Origin: Streptomyces sp. DG1A-41
GTDB lineage: Bacteria > Actinomycetota > Actinomycetes > Streptomycetales > Streptomycetaceae
NCBI RefSeq assembly: GCF_037055355.1
Contig: NZ_CP146350.1
Span: 7,091,001 to 7,155,000 of the forward strand
Length of the DNA stretch: 64,000 bases
Direction: 5' to 3'
Below are positions 1 through 8,334 of the stretch, piece after piece. The notes below the pieces were generated by a model. That model ran no database searches. It was not told the DNA's origin and worked only from the letters and a program-made list of their open reading frames with translations. Numbering within the stretch: position 1 is the first letter of the stretch; every line of letters begins with the position of its first letter. A program made the translations under genes and the position numbers.

Positions 1-227
1 CGATCGCGCAGGCGTTGCGCGACGCGGGTGTCGACGTGCCGCTGCGTGACTTCGGCATCCCGCCGCGCTTCCTCGACCACGCCTCGCGTGCCGAGGTCAT
101 GGCCGAGATCGGCCTCACCGCGCCGGACATCGCCCGCCAGGTGACCGGGCTGGTCGCCAAGCTGGACGGCCGGTACGAGCGCTCCGCGGCCGATGCCGTC
201 GACTCCGTGGAACCCGCGCGCGACTGA
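1..227 (+). CDS. dxs: 1-deoxy-D-xylulose-5-phosphate synthase, C-terminal end (partial)
   Basis: Only the last 74 or so codons are present; the gene begins before the window and is read from base 3 to the TGA at 225-227. The visible part ([17 protein letters not shown], then [14 protein letters not shown]) is the typical end of DXS, the thiamine-diphosphate enzyme that condenses pyruvate and glyceraldehyde-3-phosphate in the first step of the MEP isoprenoid pathway. This end belongs to the transketolase C-terminal domain, so no catalytic residues can be checked. A strong hairpin follows 24 bases after the stop. Other transketolase-like enzymes share this fold, but the Phe-Gly-Ile-Pro segment favours DXS. 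Confidence 0.85.
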   Translation, partial: IAQALRDAGVDVPLRDFGIPPRFLDHASRAEVMAEIGLTAPDIARQVTGLVAKLDGRYERSAADAVDSVEPARD

Positions 228-250
228 CAACGCGACAGACACCGCTGAAT

Positions 251-290
251 GGGCCGGTCTCACCACCGTGAGGGGTGGTGAGACCGGCCC
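251..290 (+). terminator. Hairpin terminator after dxs
   Basis: A perfect 16-bp inverted repeat (251-266 with 275-290) encloses an 8-base loop, 24 bases after the dxs stop codon. There is no U-run, as is common for Streptomyces terminators. It separates dxs from the downstream permease gene. Confidence 0.8.
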
Positions 291-375
291 ATCGGCGTGA
301 ATCCTCGTGCGCCGGGGCATATGGACGGTGCCCCCTCTCGATCATGTCGAGGACGACAAGCGTGGGAGGTACCCC

Positions 376-1875
376 GTGAGCAGCACCCTCTTCCGGACGA
401 AGAAGGTCGAGCAGTCCATCCTCGACACCGAGGAACCAGAGCACGCGCTCAAGAAGTCCTTGTCCGCGCTGGATCTGACCGTCTTCGGTGTCGGCGTGAT
501 CATCGGCACCGGCATCTTCGTCCTCACCGGAACAGTCGCGAAGAACAACGCCGGACCCGCGGTGGCCCTGGCGTTCGTCGCGGCCGGCGTGGCCTGCGCG
601 CTGGCCGCGCTCTGTTACGCCGAGTTCGCCTCCACGGTCCCGGTCGCCGGGTCCGCCTACACGTTCTCGTACGCCTCGCTCGGTGAGCTGCCGGCCTGGA
701 TCATCGGCTGGGACCTGGTCCTTGAGTTCGCGCTCGGTACGGCGGTGGTGGCCGTCGGCTGGTCCGGCTACGTCCAGTCGCTCATGGACAACGCGGGCTG
801 GTCGATGCCCGCGGCCCTGGGCAGCAGAGAGGGTTCCGACGTCTTCGGCTTCGACATCCTCGCCGCCGCGCTCGTCCTCGTCCTCACCGGCATCCTCGTG
901 CTCGGCATGAAGCTGTCCGCGCGGATCACGTCGCTCGTCGTCGCCATCAAGGTGACGGTCGTCCTCGTCGTGATCATCGCGGGTGCGTTCCTCATCAAGG
1001 GCGAGAACTACGACCCGTTCATCCCGAAGGAGAAGGCGGTGGAGGCCGGGAAGAGCCTCGATGCCCCGCTGATCCAGCTCATGTTCGGCTGGGCGCCCTC
1101 CAACTTCGGCGTGATGGGCATCTTCACCGCCGCCTCCGTCGTGTTCTTCGCCTTCATCGGCTTCGACGTCGTGGCCACGGCGGCGGAGGAGACCCGCAAT
1201 CCGCAGCGCGACATGCCGCGCGGCATCCTCGGCTCCCTGCTGATCTGCACCGCGCTGTACGTCGCCGTGTCGATCGTCGTCACCGGCATGCAGCACTACA
1301 GCCGGCTCTCCGTGGACGCGCCGCTCGCCGATGCGTTCAAGGCCACCGGGCATCCCTGGTACGCGGGTTTCATCAGCTTCGGCGCCGCGGTCGGTCTGAC
1401 GACGGTGTGCATGATCCTGCTGCTCGGGCAGACCCGGGTGTTCTTCGCGATGAGCCGTGACGGGCTGCTGCCGCGGTTCTTCTCCCGCGTCCACCCGCGG
1501 TTCAGGACCCCGCACCGGCCGACCATCCTGCTCGGCGTGGTCATCGCGATCCTGGCCGGCTTCACTCCGCTGACGGAGCTCGCCGCCCTGGTGAACATCG
1601 GCACGCTGTTCGCCTTCGTGGTGGTCGCCATCGGTGTGCTCGTCCTGCGCAGGACCCGCCCCGACCTGCACCGGGCCTTCCGCACCCCCTGGGTGCCGCT
1701 CATCCCGATCCTGTCGGTGTGCGCCTCCCTGTGGCTGATGATCAACCTGCCCGCCGAGACGTGGGTCCGGTTCGGCATCTGGATGGCCGCGGGCTTCGTC
1801 CTGTACTTCCTCTACGGCCGTACGCACAGCCGCCTCGCGAGGGGCGAGGAAACGAAGCCCGAGCAGACGTTCTGA
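376..1875 (+). CDS. APC-superfamily amino acid permease (cationic amino acid transporter type)
   Basis: A 499-aa multi-span membrane protein. The start is GTG 376, preceded by GGGAGG with suitable spacing; an upstream in-frame ATG at 307 has no ribosome site. After a hydrophilic N-terminus come about 12 hydrophobic segments. The first carries VIIGTGIFVLTG, the unwound substrate-binding helix of APC amino acid transporters, and a later IGFDVVATAAEE segment is characteristic of the CAT/YfnA-like subfamily. It should import amino acids by proton symport or exchange at the cytoplasmic membrane. It stands alone between two hairpins. The substrate cannot be read from the sequence. Confidence 0.9.
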   Translation: MSSTLFRTKKVEQSILDTEEPEHALKKSLSALDLTVFGVGVIIGTGIFVLTGTVAKNNAGPAVALAFVAAGVACALAALCYAEFASTVPVAGSAYTFSYASLGELPAWIIGWDLVLEFALGTAVVAVGWSGYVQSLMDNAGWSMPAALGSREGSDVFGFDILAAALVLVLTGILVLGMKLSARITSLVVAIKVTVVLVVIIAGAFLIKGENYDPFIPKEKAVEAGKSLDAPLIQLMFGWAPSNFGVMGIFTAASVVFFAFIGFDVVATAAEETRNPQRDMPRGILGSLLICTALYVAVSIVVTGMQHYSRLSVDAPLADAFKATGHPWYAGFISFGAAVGLTTVCMILLLGQTRVFFAMSRDGLLPRFFSRVHPRFRTPHRPTILLGVVIAILAGFTPLTELAALVNIGTLFAFVVVAIGVLVLRRTRPDLHRAFRTPWVPLIPILSVCASLWLMINLPAETWVRFGIWMAAGFVLYFLYGRTHSRLARGEETKPEQTF

Positions 1876-1892
1876 CATCAGCTGCGGCCAAT

Positions 1893-1913
1893 CGTGCCGC
1901 TAAGGGCGGCACG
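1893..1913 (+). terminator. Short hairpin after the permease gene
   Basis: An 8-bp perfect stem (1893-1900 with 1906-1913) with a 5-base loop lies 17 bases after the permease stop. It is a plausible terminator. Confidence 0.55.
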
Positions 1914-1923
1914 GGTGGGCGAT

Positions 1924-1971
1924 GGGGGTGCCCCCGCTCGAGCGAAGCCGGGAGCTTGGGGGAGGCACCCC
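1924..1971 (+). repeat. Dispersed Streptomyces extragenic palindrome
   Basis: The segment reads GGGGGTGCCCCCGCTCGAGC, then a short GAAGCCGGGAGCTT core, then GGGGGAGGCACCCC. It can fold into a long imperfect hairpin. From memory this is a very common intergenic repeat of Streptomyces genomes. Here it lies between the permease and the NYN-like gene, where it could also stop transcription from either side. Confidence 0.7.
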
Positions 1972-2054
1972 GCAGCGCCGGGTTGCGCAGCGCCCCGGCC
2001 CCGGCAGCCGCTGGCGGCACTCCGTCATGCCGGGCCGCGGACCCACCCGGCACA

Positions 2055-2426
2055 CTAGGGCCGTACCGACCGCGGCCCCGCCACCTCCGCCCCCAACTCC
2101 CCGACCCGCCTCCGCAGCTCCCGGTCCGCCGTGACCACCAGCACCGGACGCGCACCCGCCCCCGTGACCACGTCCACGATGTGATCGTCCCCGCTGCCCA
2201 CCGCCGACTCGACCCGCACCCCGGCCACGGACTCCACCCCTCGCGCCGCCCCTTCCACCACGAGCACGATCTCCACCGGCGCGGCCACCCCCGGCACCCC
2301 GTCCGACGCCAGCCGGTCCCGCAACCGCTCCGCCGCCCCCTTCCGGTCGCGCCACCAACCGTCCGGTACCGACCCGACGACATTCGCGGCGTCGACGACG
2401 ACGAGCAGGGGAGCGTTGCTGTTCAT
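2055..2426 (-). CDS. Small NYN/PIN-like domain protein
   Basis: A 123-aa protein. ATG 2426 is chosen because the protein core (LLVVVDAANVVGS) starts there; earlier in-frame codons encode nothing family-like. Visible elements are an N-terminal beta strand ending in an acidic VDAANVVG motif, a GWWRDRKGAAERLRDRL helix and a late VLVVTADRELRRRVGELGA segment. This pattern matches the acidic metal-site strands of small NYN/PIN-fold nucleases. Streptomyces relatives are often labelled NTP pyrophosphohydrolase, for which I see no motif. A nuclease activity is inferred, and the substrate is unknown. Nothing nearby suggests an operon. Confidence 0.65.
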   Translation of the reverse strand: MNSNAPLLVVVDAANVVGSVPDGWWRDRKGAAERLRDRLASDGVPGVAAPVEIVLVVEGAARGVESVAGVRVESAVGSGDDHIVDVVTGAGARPVLVVTADRELRRRVGELGAEVAGPRSVRP

Positions 2427-2508
2427 GTGGTCAGGGTCGCACGCCGGATCTCGGCCAGGCAGGGGGTGGGCGGGGCGTCCCGTCGCACCGCCCGCGTAAG
2501 GTGAACCG

Positions 2509-3524
2509 GTGAACGGCGACTGGCTCTTCCGCGGCCGCGACGGCCGCCTCACCGTCTACCTGTCCTCCGGCGACGCCGTCCTGTGCCGCGCGGAACGCGG
2601 CCCCGCCGGCTCCTGGGAGGCCCCCCGAACCGTCGGCGGCACGCAGAAACTGCACCCGGGCGTCGCGGTCGGCCAGGGCGCCGACGGCTACGCCCATCTC
2701 GCCGCCTGGAGGCCCACCGTGCCGGGCGAGTCGGGACTCGTGCACTCCACCCACTTCCGGCCCCGGCTCGCGCCCCTGGACTGGGTCCCGATCGGGCACC
2801 CCGACAAGAAGGGCGACCGGACGGGCCAGCCGGCCGTCGCCGTGGACGCCCAGGGGCGTGGCTATGTCTTCGTCCGTAACAAGGGCGGCGGAGTGAGCCT
2901 GCGCAACCAGAAGGAGAAGGGCGGCTGGGGACCCTGGCAGGACCTCCAGGGGCACGACGTGGAGGGGGACTTGGCCGCCGTGACGGGGGAGTCGGGGCTG
3001 GTCGAGGTGTATGCCGCCGCGGCCGGCGGGATTCTGCACTGGCGGCAGGAGGAGCCGGGCCGGACGCCGGTGCGGGGGAAGGGGCCGACGTGCCCGCGCG
3101 TCCGGGGACCCTGCGCGCGATCGCGACGTCCGCGGAGCACACCACCCTTTTCTTCACGGACACCTCCGGCGACCTGTGCGCCTGGCGCCCGGGGGAGAAG
3201 CCGGTGACGCTCATCGCCTCCGCCGGGCCGGGGCCGGTGTCCGCCGTGCGCTGTGAGATCGAGGGGCACGACTGCACCGTCCTCGCCCAGCGGTCGTCGA
3301 GCGGCCGGGTCGCCTTCGCCGCCTATCCGACCGAACTGGAGTCCGCCGGGGCGTGGTGGACCGAGTCCGGCCCCCAACTGCCCGCCGACGCCACGGTGTC
3401 GCTGGCGCTCGACGAGCACGACGAGGTCGTCGCGGCTTCCCTCTCCCCGTCGACCGGGAAGCTGCTGCTCACCCGCCGCAAGGACGAACCGGGACTCGCG
3501 CTGGAGGCCTGGCGGGAGATCTGA
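2509..3524 (+). pseudogene. Beta-propeller-like hypothetical protein, broken by a -1 frameshift
   Basis: Translation from GTG 2509 gives about 190 sensible residues with repeated blade-like units (GVAVGQGADGYAHLAAW, PAVAVDAQGRGYVFVR). It then becomes Arg/Pro-rich nonsense after the G5 run at 3074-3078. The next frame continues in the same style (TLRAIATSAEHTTLFFTD, VSLALDEHDEVVAASLSP) to the stop at 3522-3524. One extra G restores a single 338-codon frame. The intact product would resemble PLL/tectonin-like propellers, with no catalytic motif and no signal peptide, so the function is unknown. Full conservation of both halves suggests either a very recent mutation or a sequencing error. Confidence 0.7.
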
Positions 3525-3639
3525 CACCCGTTCCTTCTGATGTTCCCGTCACTCCAGACGCGCGAAGTGCGTCAAGGGATGGCCGGATGTGTGCGTGACG
3601 AGACGCACCTTGGGTGAACGTGGTCAAAAAGTGAAGGCC

Positions 3640-3669
3640 TTGTTAACCTCCTCGCACGTGTTCGATTGT
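3640..3669 (+). promoter_or_regulatory. Candidate promoter of the exopolysaccharide genes
   Basis: TTGTTA (3640-3645) and GATTGT (3664-3669) are 18 bases apart, about 67 bases before the GTG start at 3736. This is a fair but not strong sigma-70-type match in an otherwise non-coding stretch. Confidence 0.3.
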
Positions 3670-3735
3670 GCTGGGGGGCCGGTTGCCGCTGCGTCCGAAC
3701 CGGGGCCGCGGCAACGGGGGTTGGGGAATGATGTC

Positions 3736-5007
3736 GTGAGCAGATCCTCCATGGTGGATCTCGTCGTGGTCGGACTCGGTTACGTGGGACTGCCGTTAGC
3801 CAGGTCCGCGGCTGCCGCGGGCCTGAAGGTGGTCGGTCTCGACCGCAGCCGACGGGTGGTCGACGGGCTGAACGCCGGCCGTTCGCATGTGGATGACATC
3901 ACCGACTCCGGTGTGCGCGGCATGCTGGAGCAGGGCTTCGAGGCCACCGACCGGGCCGGGGTCATCGCGGATGCCGCCGCGGTCGTGGTGTGTGTGCCGA
4001 CGCCGCTCACCGACCACGGTGCTCCGGACCTCGGCGCGGTGCACGCGGCGGTGGACGACATCGCCGCCCACCTCCGGGCCGGCACGCTCGTGGTGCTGGA
4101 GTCGACGACGTACCCGGGGACCACCGACGAGGTCGTCAGGCCCCGGCTGGAGGCCGGTGGGCTGCGCGTCGGCGCCGACTTCCACCTCGCCTTCTCCCCG
4201 GAGCGCATCGACCCGGGCAACGCCTCCTTCGGGCTGGAGAACACGCCCAAGGTCGTCGGCGGCGTCACGGCCGACTGCACCAAGGCCGCCCGCGCACTCT
4301 ACGAGCGTTTCGTGCACCGGGTCGTCGAGGCCAAGGGCACCCGCGAGGCCGAGATGGCCAAGCTGCTGGAGAACACCTACCGGCACGTCAACATCGCGCT
4401 CGTCAACGAGATGTCGATGTTCTGCCGTGAGATCGGTGTCGACCTGTGGGATGCCATCCGGTGTGCGTCGACGAAGCCGTTCGGGTTCGCGCCCTTCTAC
4501 CCCGGGCCCGGCGTCGGCGGGCACTGCATCCCGATCGACCCCAACTACCTGTCGTACAAGGTCCGTTCGCTGGGCATCCCGTTCCGGTTCGTGGAACTGG
4601 CGCAGGAAATCAACCAGCGGATGCCCGTGCACGTCGTCAACCGCGCGGCCGACCTGCTCAACGACCAGGGCAAGGCCGTGCGCGGCTCGCGTGTCCTGCT
4701 GCTCGGCGTGACCTACAAGCCGGACATCTCCGACCAGCGCGAGAGCCCGGCGACACCCGTCGCGGAGAACCTGCTCGCGCGCGGTGCCGAACTCGTCTAC
4801 TTCGACCCGCGGGTGGAGGACTGGCGGGTCGGCGGTGTGCCCGTCGAGCGTGCCGGTGACTATCTCGCCGCCGCCGAGGCCGCCGACCTCACCATCCTGC
4901 TCCAGGCGCACCGCGAGATCGACCTGGACGTGCTCGCCGACCGGGCCCGGGCACTCTTCGACACCCGGGGCAGGTCCGCCGATCACCCGCGGGTGGTCAA
5001 GCTGTGA
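3736..5007 (+). CDS. Nucleotide-sugar 6-dehydrogenase (UDP-HexNAc/UDP-glucose dehydrogenase family)
   Basis: A 423-aa enzyme that makes a UDP-uronic acid by NAD-dependent four-electron oxidation. GTG 3736 follows GGGGA by 8 bases. The N-terminal Rossmann motif is GLGYVGLPLA (residues 13-22), with SPERIDPG in the middle and the catalytic cysteine in GPGVGGHCIPIDPNYL. That cysteine context is the form I know from UDP-GlcNAc/ManNAc dehydrogenases (WbpA/WecC type). UDP-glucose dehydrogenases such as Ugd usually have GFGGSCFPKD. It overlaps the next gene by 4 bp (GTGA), so the two are co-translated, and its product probably feeds that synthase. Family certain, substrate inferred. Confidence 0.88.
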   Translation: MSRSSMVDLVVVGLGYVGLPLARSAAAAGLKVVGLDRSRRVVDGLNAGRSHVDDITDSGVRGMLEQGFEATDRAGVIADAAAVVVCVPTPLTDHGAPDLGAVHAAVDDIAAHLRAGTLVVLESTTYPGTTDEVVRPRLEAGGLRVGADFHLAFSPERIDPGNASFGLENTPKVVGGVTADCTKAARALYERFVHRVVEAKGTREAEMAKLLENTYRHVNIALVNEMSMFCREIGVDLWDAIRCASTKPFGFAPFYPGPGVGGHCIPIDPNYLSYKVRSLGIPFRFVELAQEINQRMPVHVVNRAADLLNDQGKAVRGSRVLLLGVTYKPDISDQRESPATPVAENLLARGAELVYFDPRVEDWRVGGVPVERAGDYLAAAEAADLTILLQAHREIDLDVLADRARALFDTRGRSADHPRVVKL

Positions 5008-6776
5008 CAGCCGAAGACACGTACATACCCGGGGCCGTCGACTCCGGCGGCCGTCGCGCGCACCGCAAGCGCCGGCACCTGAAGGTCTCGTACTTCGTCT
5101 TCCTGGGCCTGGCCGCGCTCATCGTTACCCGGCTCGACGCCGGTTCCCTGCACCTGTACTCGATCGGTGCGATGGGCCTGCTGTCCCTGAAGATGTTCGG
5201 CGCCCTCTTCTACCGTCCGGCCAAGGCCGGGCGGGAGGAGCTGGAGTACCTGGAGAACACCTGGGTCACCGCGGTCATCCCGATCTACAACGAGGACCCG
5301 GTGATGTTCGAGCAGGGCATGCGCAGCCTCCTCGCGCAGAGCCGGCTGCCGAACGAGATCCACATCATCGACGACGCCAGCGCCGACGACTCCGGCATCC
5401 GCGCGGCGAAGAAGATGCGCCGCGAGTTCGAGGCCAAGGGCGTCAAGTACACCGTCAGCGTGCAGCCCCAGAACAAGGGCAAGCGCGAGGCGCTCGCGCT
5501 GGGCTTCGAGGCCGCGCCGTACTCGGACATCTTCCTCTGCGTCGACTCGGACACGGTGCTGTCCCGGGACACCGTGCGCGAGCTGCTGCTGCCGCTGGCC
5601 GACGAGAAGATCATGGCCTCCACCGGCATGGTGCTGGCGCTCAACCACGACAGCAACATCTTCACCCGCCTCCAGGACCTGCGCTACGGCAACTCGTTCC
5701 TCTTCGAGCGGGCCGCCTACTCCCGGCTGAAGTCGGTCCTGTGCTGCTGCGGCGCGCTGTCCGCGTACCGCGGCAAGCTGGTGCGCAAGTACCTGCCGGA
5801 CTTCCTGGGCCAGCAGTTCCTGGGCAAGCCGGCCGTCTTCGGCGACGACCGCCGCATGACCAACTACTGCCTGATGGAAGGTCAGGTCGTCTTCCAGGAG
5901 ACGGCCGTCGGCTACACCGCCGTCCCCGAGAAGCTGCCGCATTTCCTGCGCCAGCAGGTCCGCTGGAACAAGTCCTTCTTCCGCGAGTCGCTGTGGGCCT
6001 TCCGGCACCAGAAGAAGTACCGGCCCGCCTTCTGGCTGACCTGCATGGAACTCGCGCTGTGGCTGGTCTTCGGCTCGGCGATGTTCTACTCGATGGTCAT
6101 CCTGCCCATCATCAAGCCCGAGCAGTTCGTCCACCACATCGGCGACTACCTCGTCTTCATGGTGCTGATGGGCTATCTGCGCAATGTGCGCTACCTCGAC
6201 TTCCCGCGCCGGGGCATGGGCTTCGTCAAGCGGTTCGGCATGTTCCTGCTCGCGCCCATCTACGGCGTGATCCAGCTGACCCTGCTGACCCCGCTGCGGT
6301 TCTACGCCCTGTTCACCCTGCACAAGGGCAGTTGGGGCACCCGCCAGGGCGGTGTCGAGGTGTCCGTGGCCGGCGACCACGAGTCCGAGGTGACGGAGAT
6401 CTTCGAGGAAGAGGACCCGTACTCCGACAAGAAGGTCACCGAGACGCTCCAGCTGATGCGTCTGGAGGGCGTGGCCCTGCGCACCCGGCCCCGCCCGGCG
6501 GGCGGTATCCCGGCCCAGCCGCAGCCGCTCCCGGGTTACGACGAGGAACAGCACGCGGCCGTCCCCCAGCAGCGCGTCAGCTGGGGGACACCGGAACCGG
6601 CCGGCCGGCAGCAGTGGCAGGGCGGTTACGACGGCCACCTCGACCAGTACCGGCAGCCCTACCCGGGCCAGAACCACGACCCCCAGCAGGGTGGATATCC
6701 GTACCCGGACCCGTCCTGGCAGCAGGGGCAGGGGCAGGGGCAGGGGCAGGGATACGGGCAGGGCGGCGGCTGGTAG
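5004..6776 (+). CDS. Hyaluronan-synthase-like processive family 2 glycosyltransferase
   Basis: A 590-aa membrane synthase whose GTG start overlaps the upstream stop. TM segments lie near residues 28-70. The GT-A domain shows the sugar-nucleotide acid pair (IIDDAS, 121-126), DSD at 181-183, CCCGALSAYR near 247-256, GDDRRMTN at 280-287 and QQVRW at 317-321. About three further membrane segments follow, then SWGTR (443-447). This set of motifs is that of class I hyaluronan synthases and NodC. The C-terminal 130 residues are Pro/Gln/Gly-rich and end in a GQ repeat coded by tandem GGGCAG units (6722-6750). The polymer made is unknown; a uronate-HexNAc polymer is inferred from the neighbour. Confidence 0.88.
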   Translation: MTAEDTYIPGAVDSGGRRAHRKRRHLKVSYFVFLGLAALIVTRLDAGSLHLYSIGAMGLLSLKMFGALFYRPAKAGREELEYLENTWVTAVIPIYNEDPVMFEQGMRSLLAQSRLPNEIHIIDDASADDSGIRAAKKMRREFEAKGVKYTVSVQPQNKGKREALALGFEAAPYSDIFLCVDSDTVLSRDTVRELLLPLADEKIMASTGMVLALNHDSNIFTRLQDLRYGNSFLFERAAYSRLKSVLCCCGALSAYRGKLVRKYLPDFLGQQFLGKPAVFGDDRRMTNYCLMEGQVVFQETAVGYTAVPEKLPHFLRQQVRWNKSFFRESLWAFRHQKKYRPAFWLTCMELALWLVFGSAMFYSMVILPIIKPEQFVHHIGDYLVFMVLMGYLRNVRYLDFPRRGMGFVKRFGMFLLAPIYGVIQLTLLTPLRFYALFTLHKGSWGTRQGGVEVSVAGDHESEVTEIFEEEDPYSDKKVTETLQLMRLEGVALRTRPRPAGGIPAQPQPLPGYDEEQHAAVPQQRVSWGTPEPAGRQQWQGGYDGHLDQYRQPYPGQNHDPQQGGYPYPDPSWQQGQGQGQGQGYGQGGGW

Positions 6777-6804
6777 GCCGCGTCCGTCGGACGGACATGA
6801 AGAG

Positions 6805-6828
6805 AGGGGCGGCCGGGGGGCCGCCCCT
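6805..6828. terminator. Bidirectional hairpin terminator between convergent genes
   Basis: A perfect 10-bp stem (6805-6814 with 6819-6828) with a GGGG loop lies between the GT2 stop at 6776 and the convergent deacetylase stop at 6847. A second small inverted repeat (GTCCGTCGGACGGAC, 6782-6796) precedes it. Confidence 0.8.
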
Positions 6829-6846
6829 GACTCAAGTGTCCGGACC

Positions 6847-8334
6847 TCAGGTGTACGAGGCCATCGCCTCTTCGACCGTCAGCACCGGGATGCCCCGGTC
6901 GTCGATCGCCTTCATCAGCGTCTCCAGGCCCGACTTGCCGATCTCGGTGCTCTTGGCCGGGGCGCCCTCGGTGACCTTGTGCAGACAGAGGATCAGCCAG
7001 TCACCGCTGTTCACGCAGCGGTCGAGCCGGCCGCCCGCGCCCGTCAGCTTCGACAGTGCCGTACCGCCGATGCCGGTGCCGTCGTTGATGCCGGTCAGCG
7101 CCTTGAGGCGGTACGGCATCGCCGGTGCGAACGACTCGATCGTCTCGGAGATGATCGACCGTGCCGTGGTGAAGTGCCGGCTCGCGATCTGGTCGACCGG
7201 GACACCGTCGGTCGTCTTCTGGAACGCGCCGTGCGGATAGGCGAAGTGCTCGCTGGTGAAGCCGTTGGACACCAGCCACTCGCGCAGCTTCCGGAAGTCG
7301 TCGTCGGCCTGCTCGGCGGTGAGCTTGGGATAGCTCGCCGTGTGGACGGCGTTCGCGTACGAGTGGCCCGCCATCTCCCAGCCGGAGAAGTCCTGCATCG
7401 AACGCATCTGGCTGAGCGTCAGGAAGTTGCCCGTGCCGATGGCGTCGGCGATGTTGTAGACCGTGCCGGGGAAGCCGTAGCGTTCCATGACCGGACGGGC
7501 CAGGTCGTGGATCGACTTGTGGGAGTCGTCGAAGGTGAGGGAGACGACGCCTTTGGGGAAGACCGAGACGGTGTCCGGTATCAGCTCGACGGCCTGGAGC
7601 CGGTACGTCACCGGGCCGCCCGCGTTGTCGTACACGGCGAACGACATGTCGGTGAAGCCGGTCTTGGTGGACGGCTTGCCGTCGGCGCCGATGGAGTACG
7701 TGCCGGCCGCCGCGTTGACGTCGGCCCACTGGAGGTGGACCGTGACCCACTCCCCGGACTGGACGTAGTTGGCCGCCGTCTTGGAGTGGGTGTGGACCGT
7801 CCAGGCGAAGTGGTTCGCGAGGGAGCCGCTGCCCAGGTAGAAGACGAGCTTGGCCAGGTTCGTCACGTCGTCGACGCGGAAGACGAGCCGGATCATCTTG
7901 CCGGTCAGGCTGACCGCGGGCATGCCGGTCTTGCGGACGTAGGACTGCTTGCCGGTGCCGTTGGTGGTCACTCGGACCGACTGGGTGCCGCGCACGAAGA
8001 CGGACTTGTCGTTCGCCTCGGCCGACGCGGTGCCCGCGCCGCCCGGCGTCCAGCCGTGGGAGGCCTGGAACTGCTGGGACCAACTGGCCCTGCGGTACTT
8101 GGGGCGGCGGCCGGAGGGGGCGTAGAGGGGAGGCGTGGTGAGGCCTCCGATGGCTCCCTCGGCGGCCGGCGCGGCGGCGGGCCGTGCCACCACCTGGCCC
8201 AGCCACGCGCCGCCACCGGCCATCGCGACGCCTCCTGTGCCGCCCATCAGCAGCGCGGAACGCCGGCTCACCACCGGCTTGTTCTCCGCAGCCTCGGCAG
8301 CGTGCCTGTGGGCGTTGGACCGCCTTTTCCTCAC
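6847..8334 (-). CDS. Exported polysaccharide deacetylase (NodB domain) with N-terminal beta-sandwich
   Basis: A 495-aa protein. The GTG start overlaps the upstream stop (GTGA). The N-terminus has twin arginines followed by a hydrophobic Ala/Gly segment (RRSALLMGGTGGVAMAGG), which suggests a Tat signal. Residues about 90-250 look like a carbohydrate-binding jelly roll. A NodB-type catalytic domain follows, with the metal aspartates in SLTFDDS and histidines in AGHSYANAVH, then FAYPHGAF. Such enzymes remove N- or O-acetyl groups from GlcNAc-type polymers outside the membrane. It is co-transcribed with the CBM3 protein and faces the GT2 synthase gene, so the polymer made by that locus is a likely substrate (inference). 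Confidence 0.88.
   Translation of the reverse strand: MRKRRSNAHRHAAEAAENKPVVSRRSALLMGGTGGVAMAGGGAWLGQVVARPAAAPAAEGAIGGLTTPPLYAPSGRRPKYRRASWSQQFQASHGWTPGGAGTASAEANDKSVFVRGTQSVRVTTNGTGKQSYVRKTGMPAVSLTGKMIRLVFRVDDVTNLAKLVFYLGSGSLANHFAWTVHTHSKTAANYVQSGEWVTVHLQWADVNAAAGTYSIGADGKPSTKTGFTDMSFAVYDNAGGPVTYRLQAVELIPDTVSVFPKGVVSLTFDDSHKSIHDLARPVMERYGFPGTVYNIADAIGTGNFLTLSQMRSMQDFSGWEMAGHSYANAVHTASYPKLTAEQADDDFRKLREWLVSNGFTSEHFAYPHGAFQKTTDGVPVDQIASRHFTTARSIISETIESFAPAMPYRLKALTGINDGTGIGGTALSKLTGAGGRLDRCVNSGDWLILCLHKVTEGAPAKSTEIGKSGLETLMKAIDDRGIPVLTVEEAMASYT

Noticed and set aside
6722..6750. GGGCAG repeats at the end of the GT2 gene as a separate regulatory repeat
   Set aside because: They are in frame and code for the Gly-Gln tail of the synthase, so coding slippage explains them.
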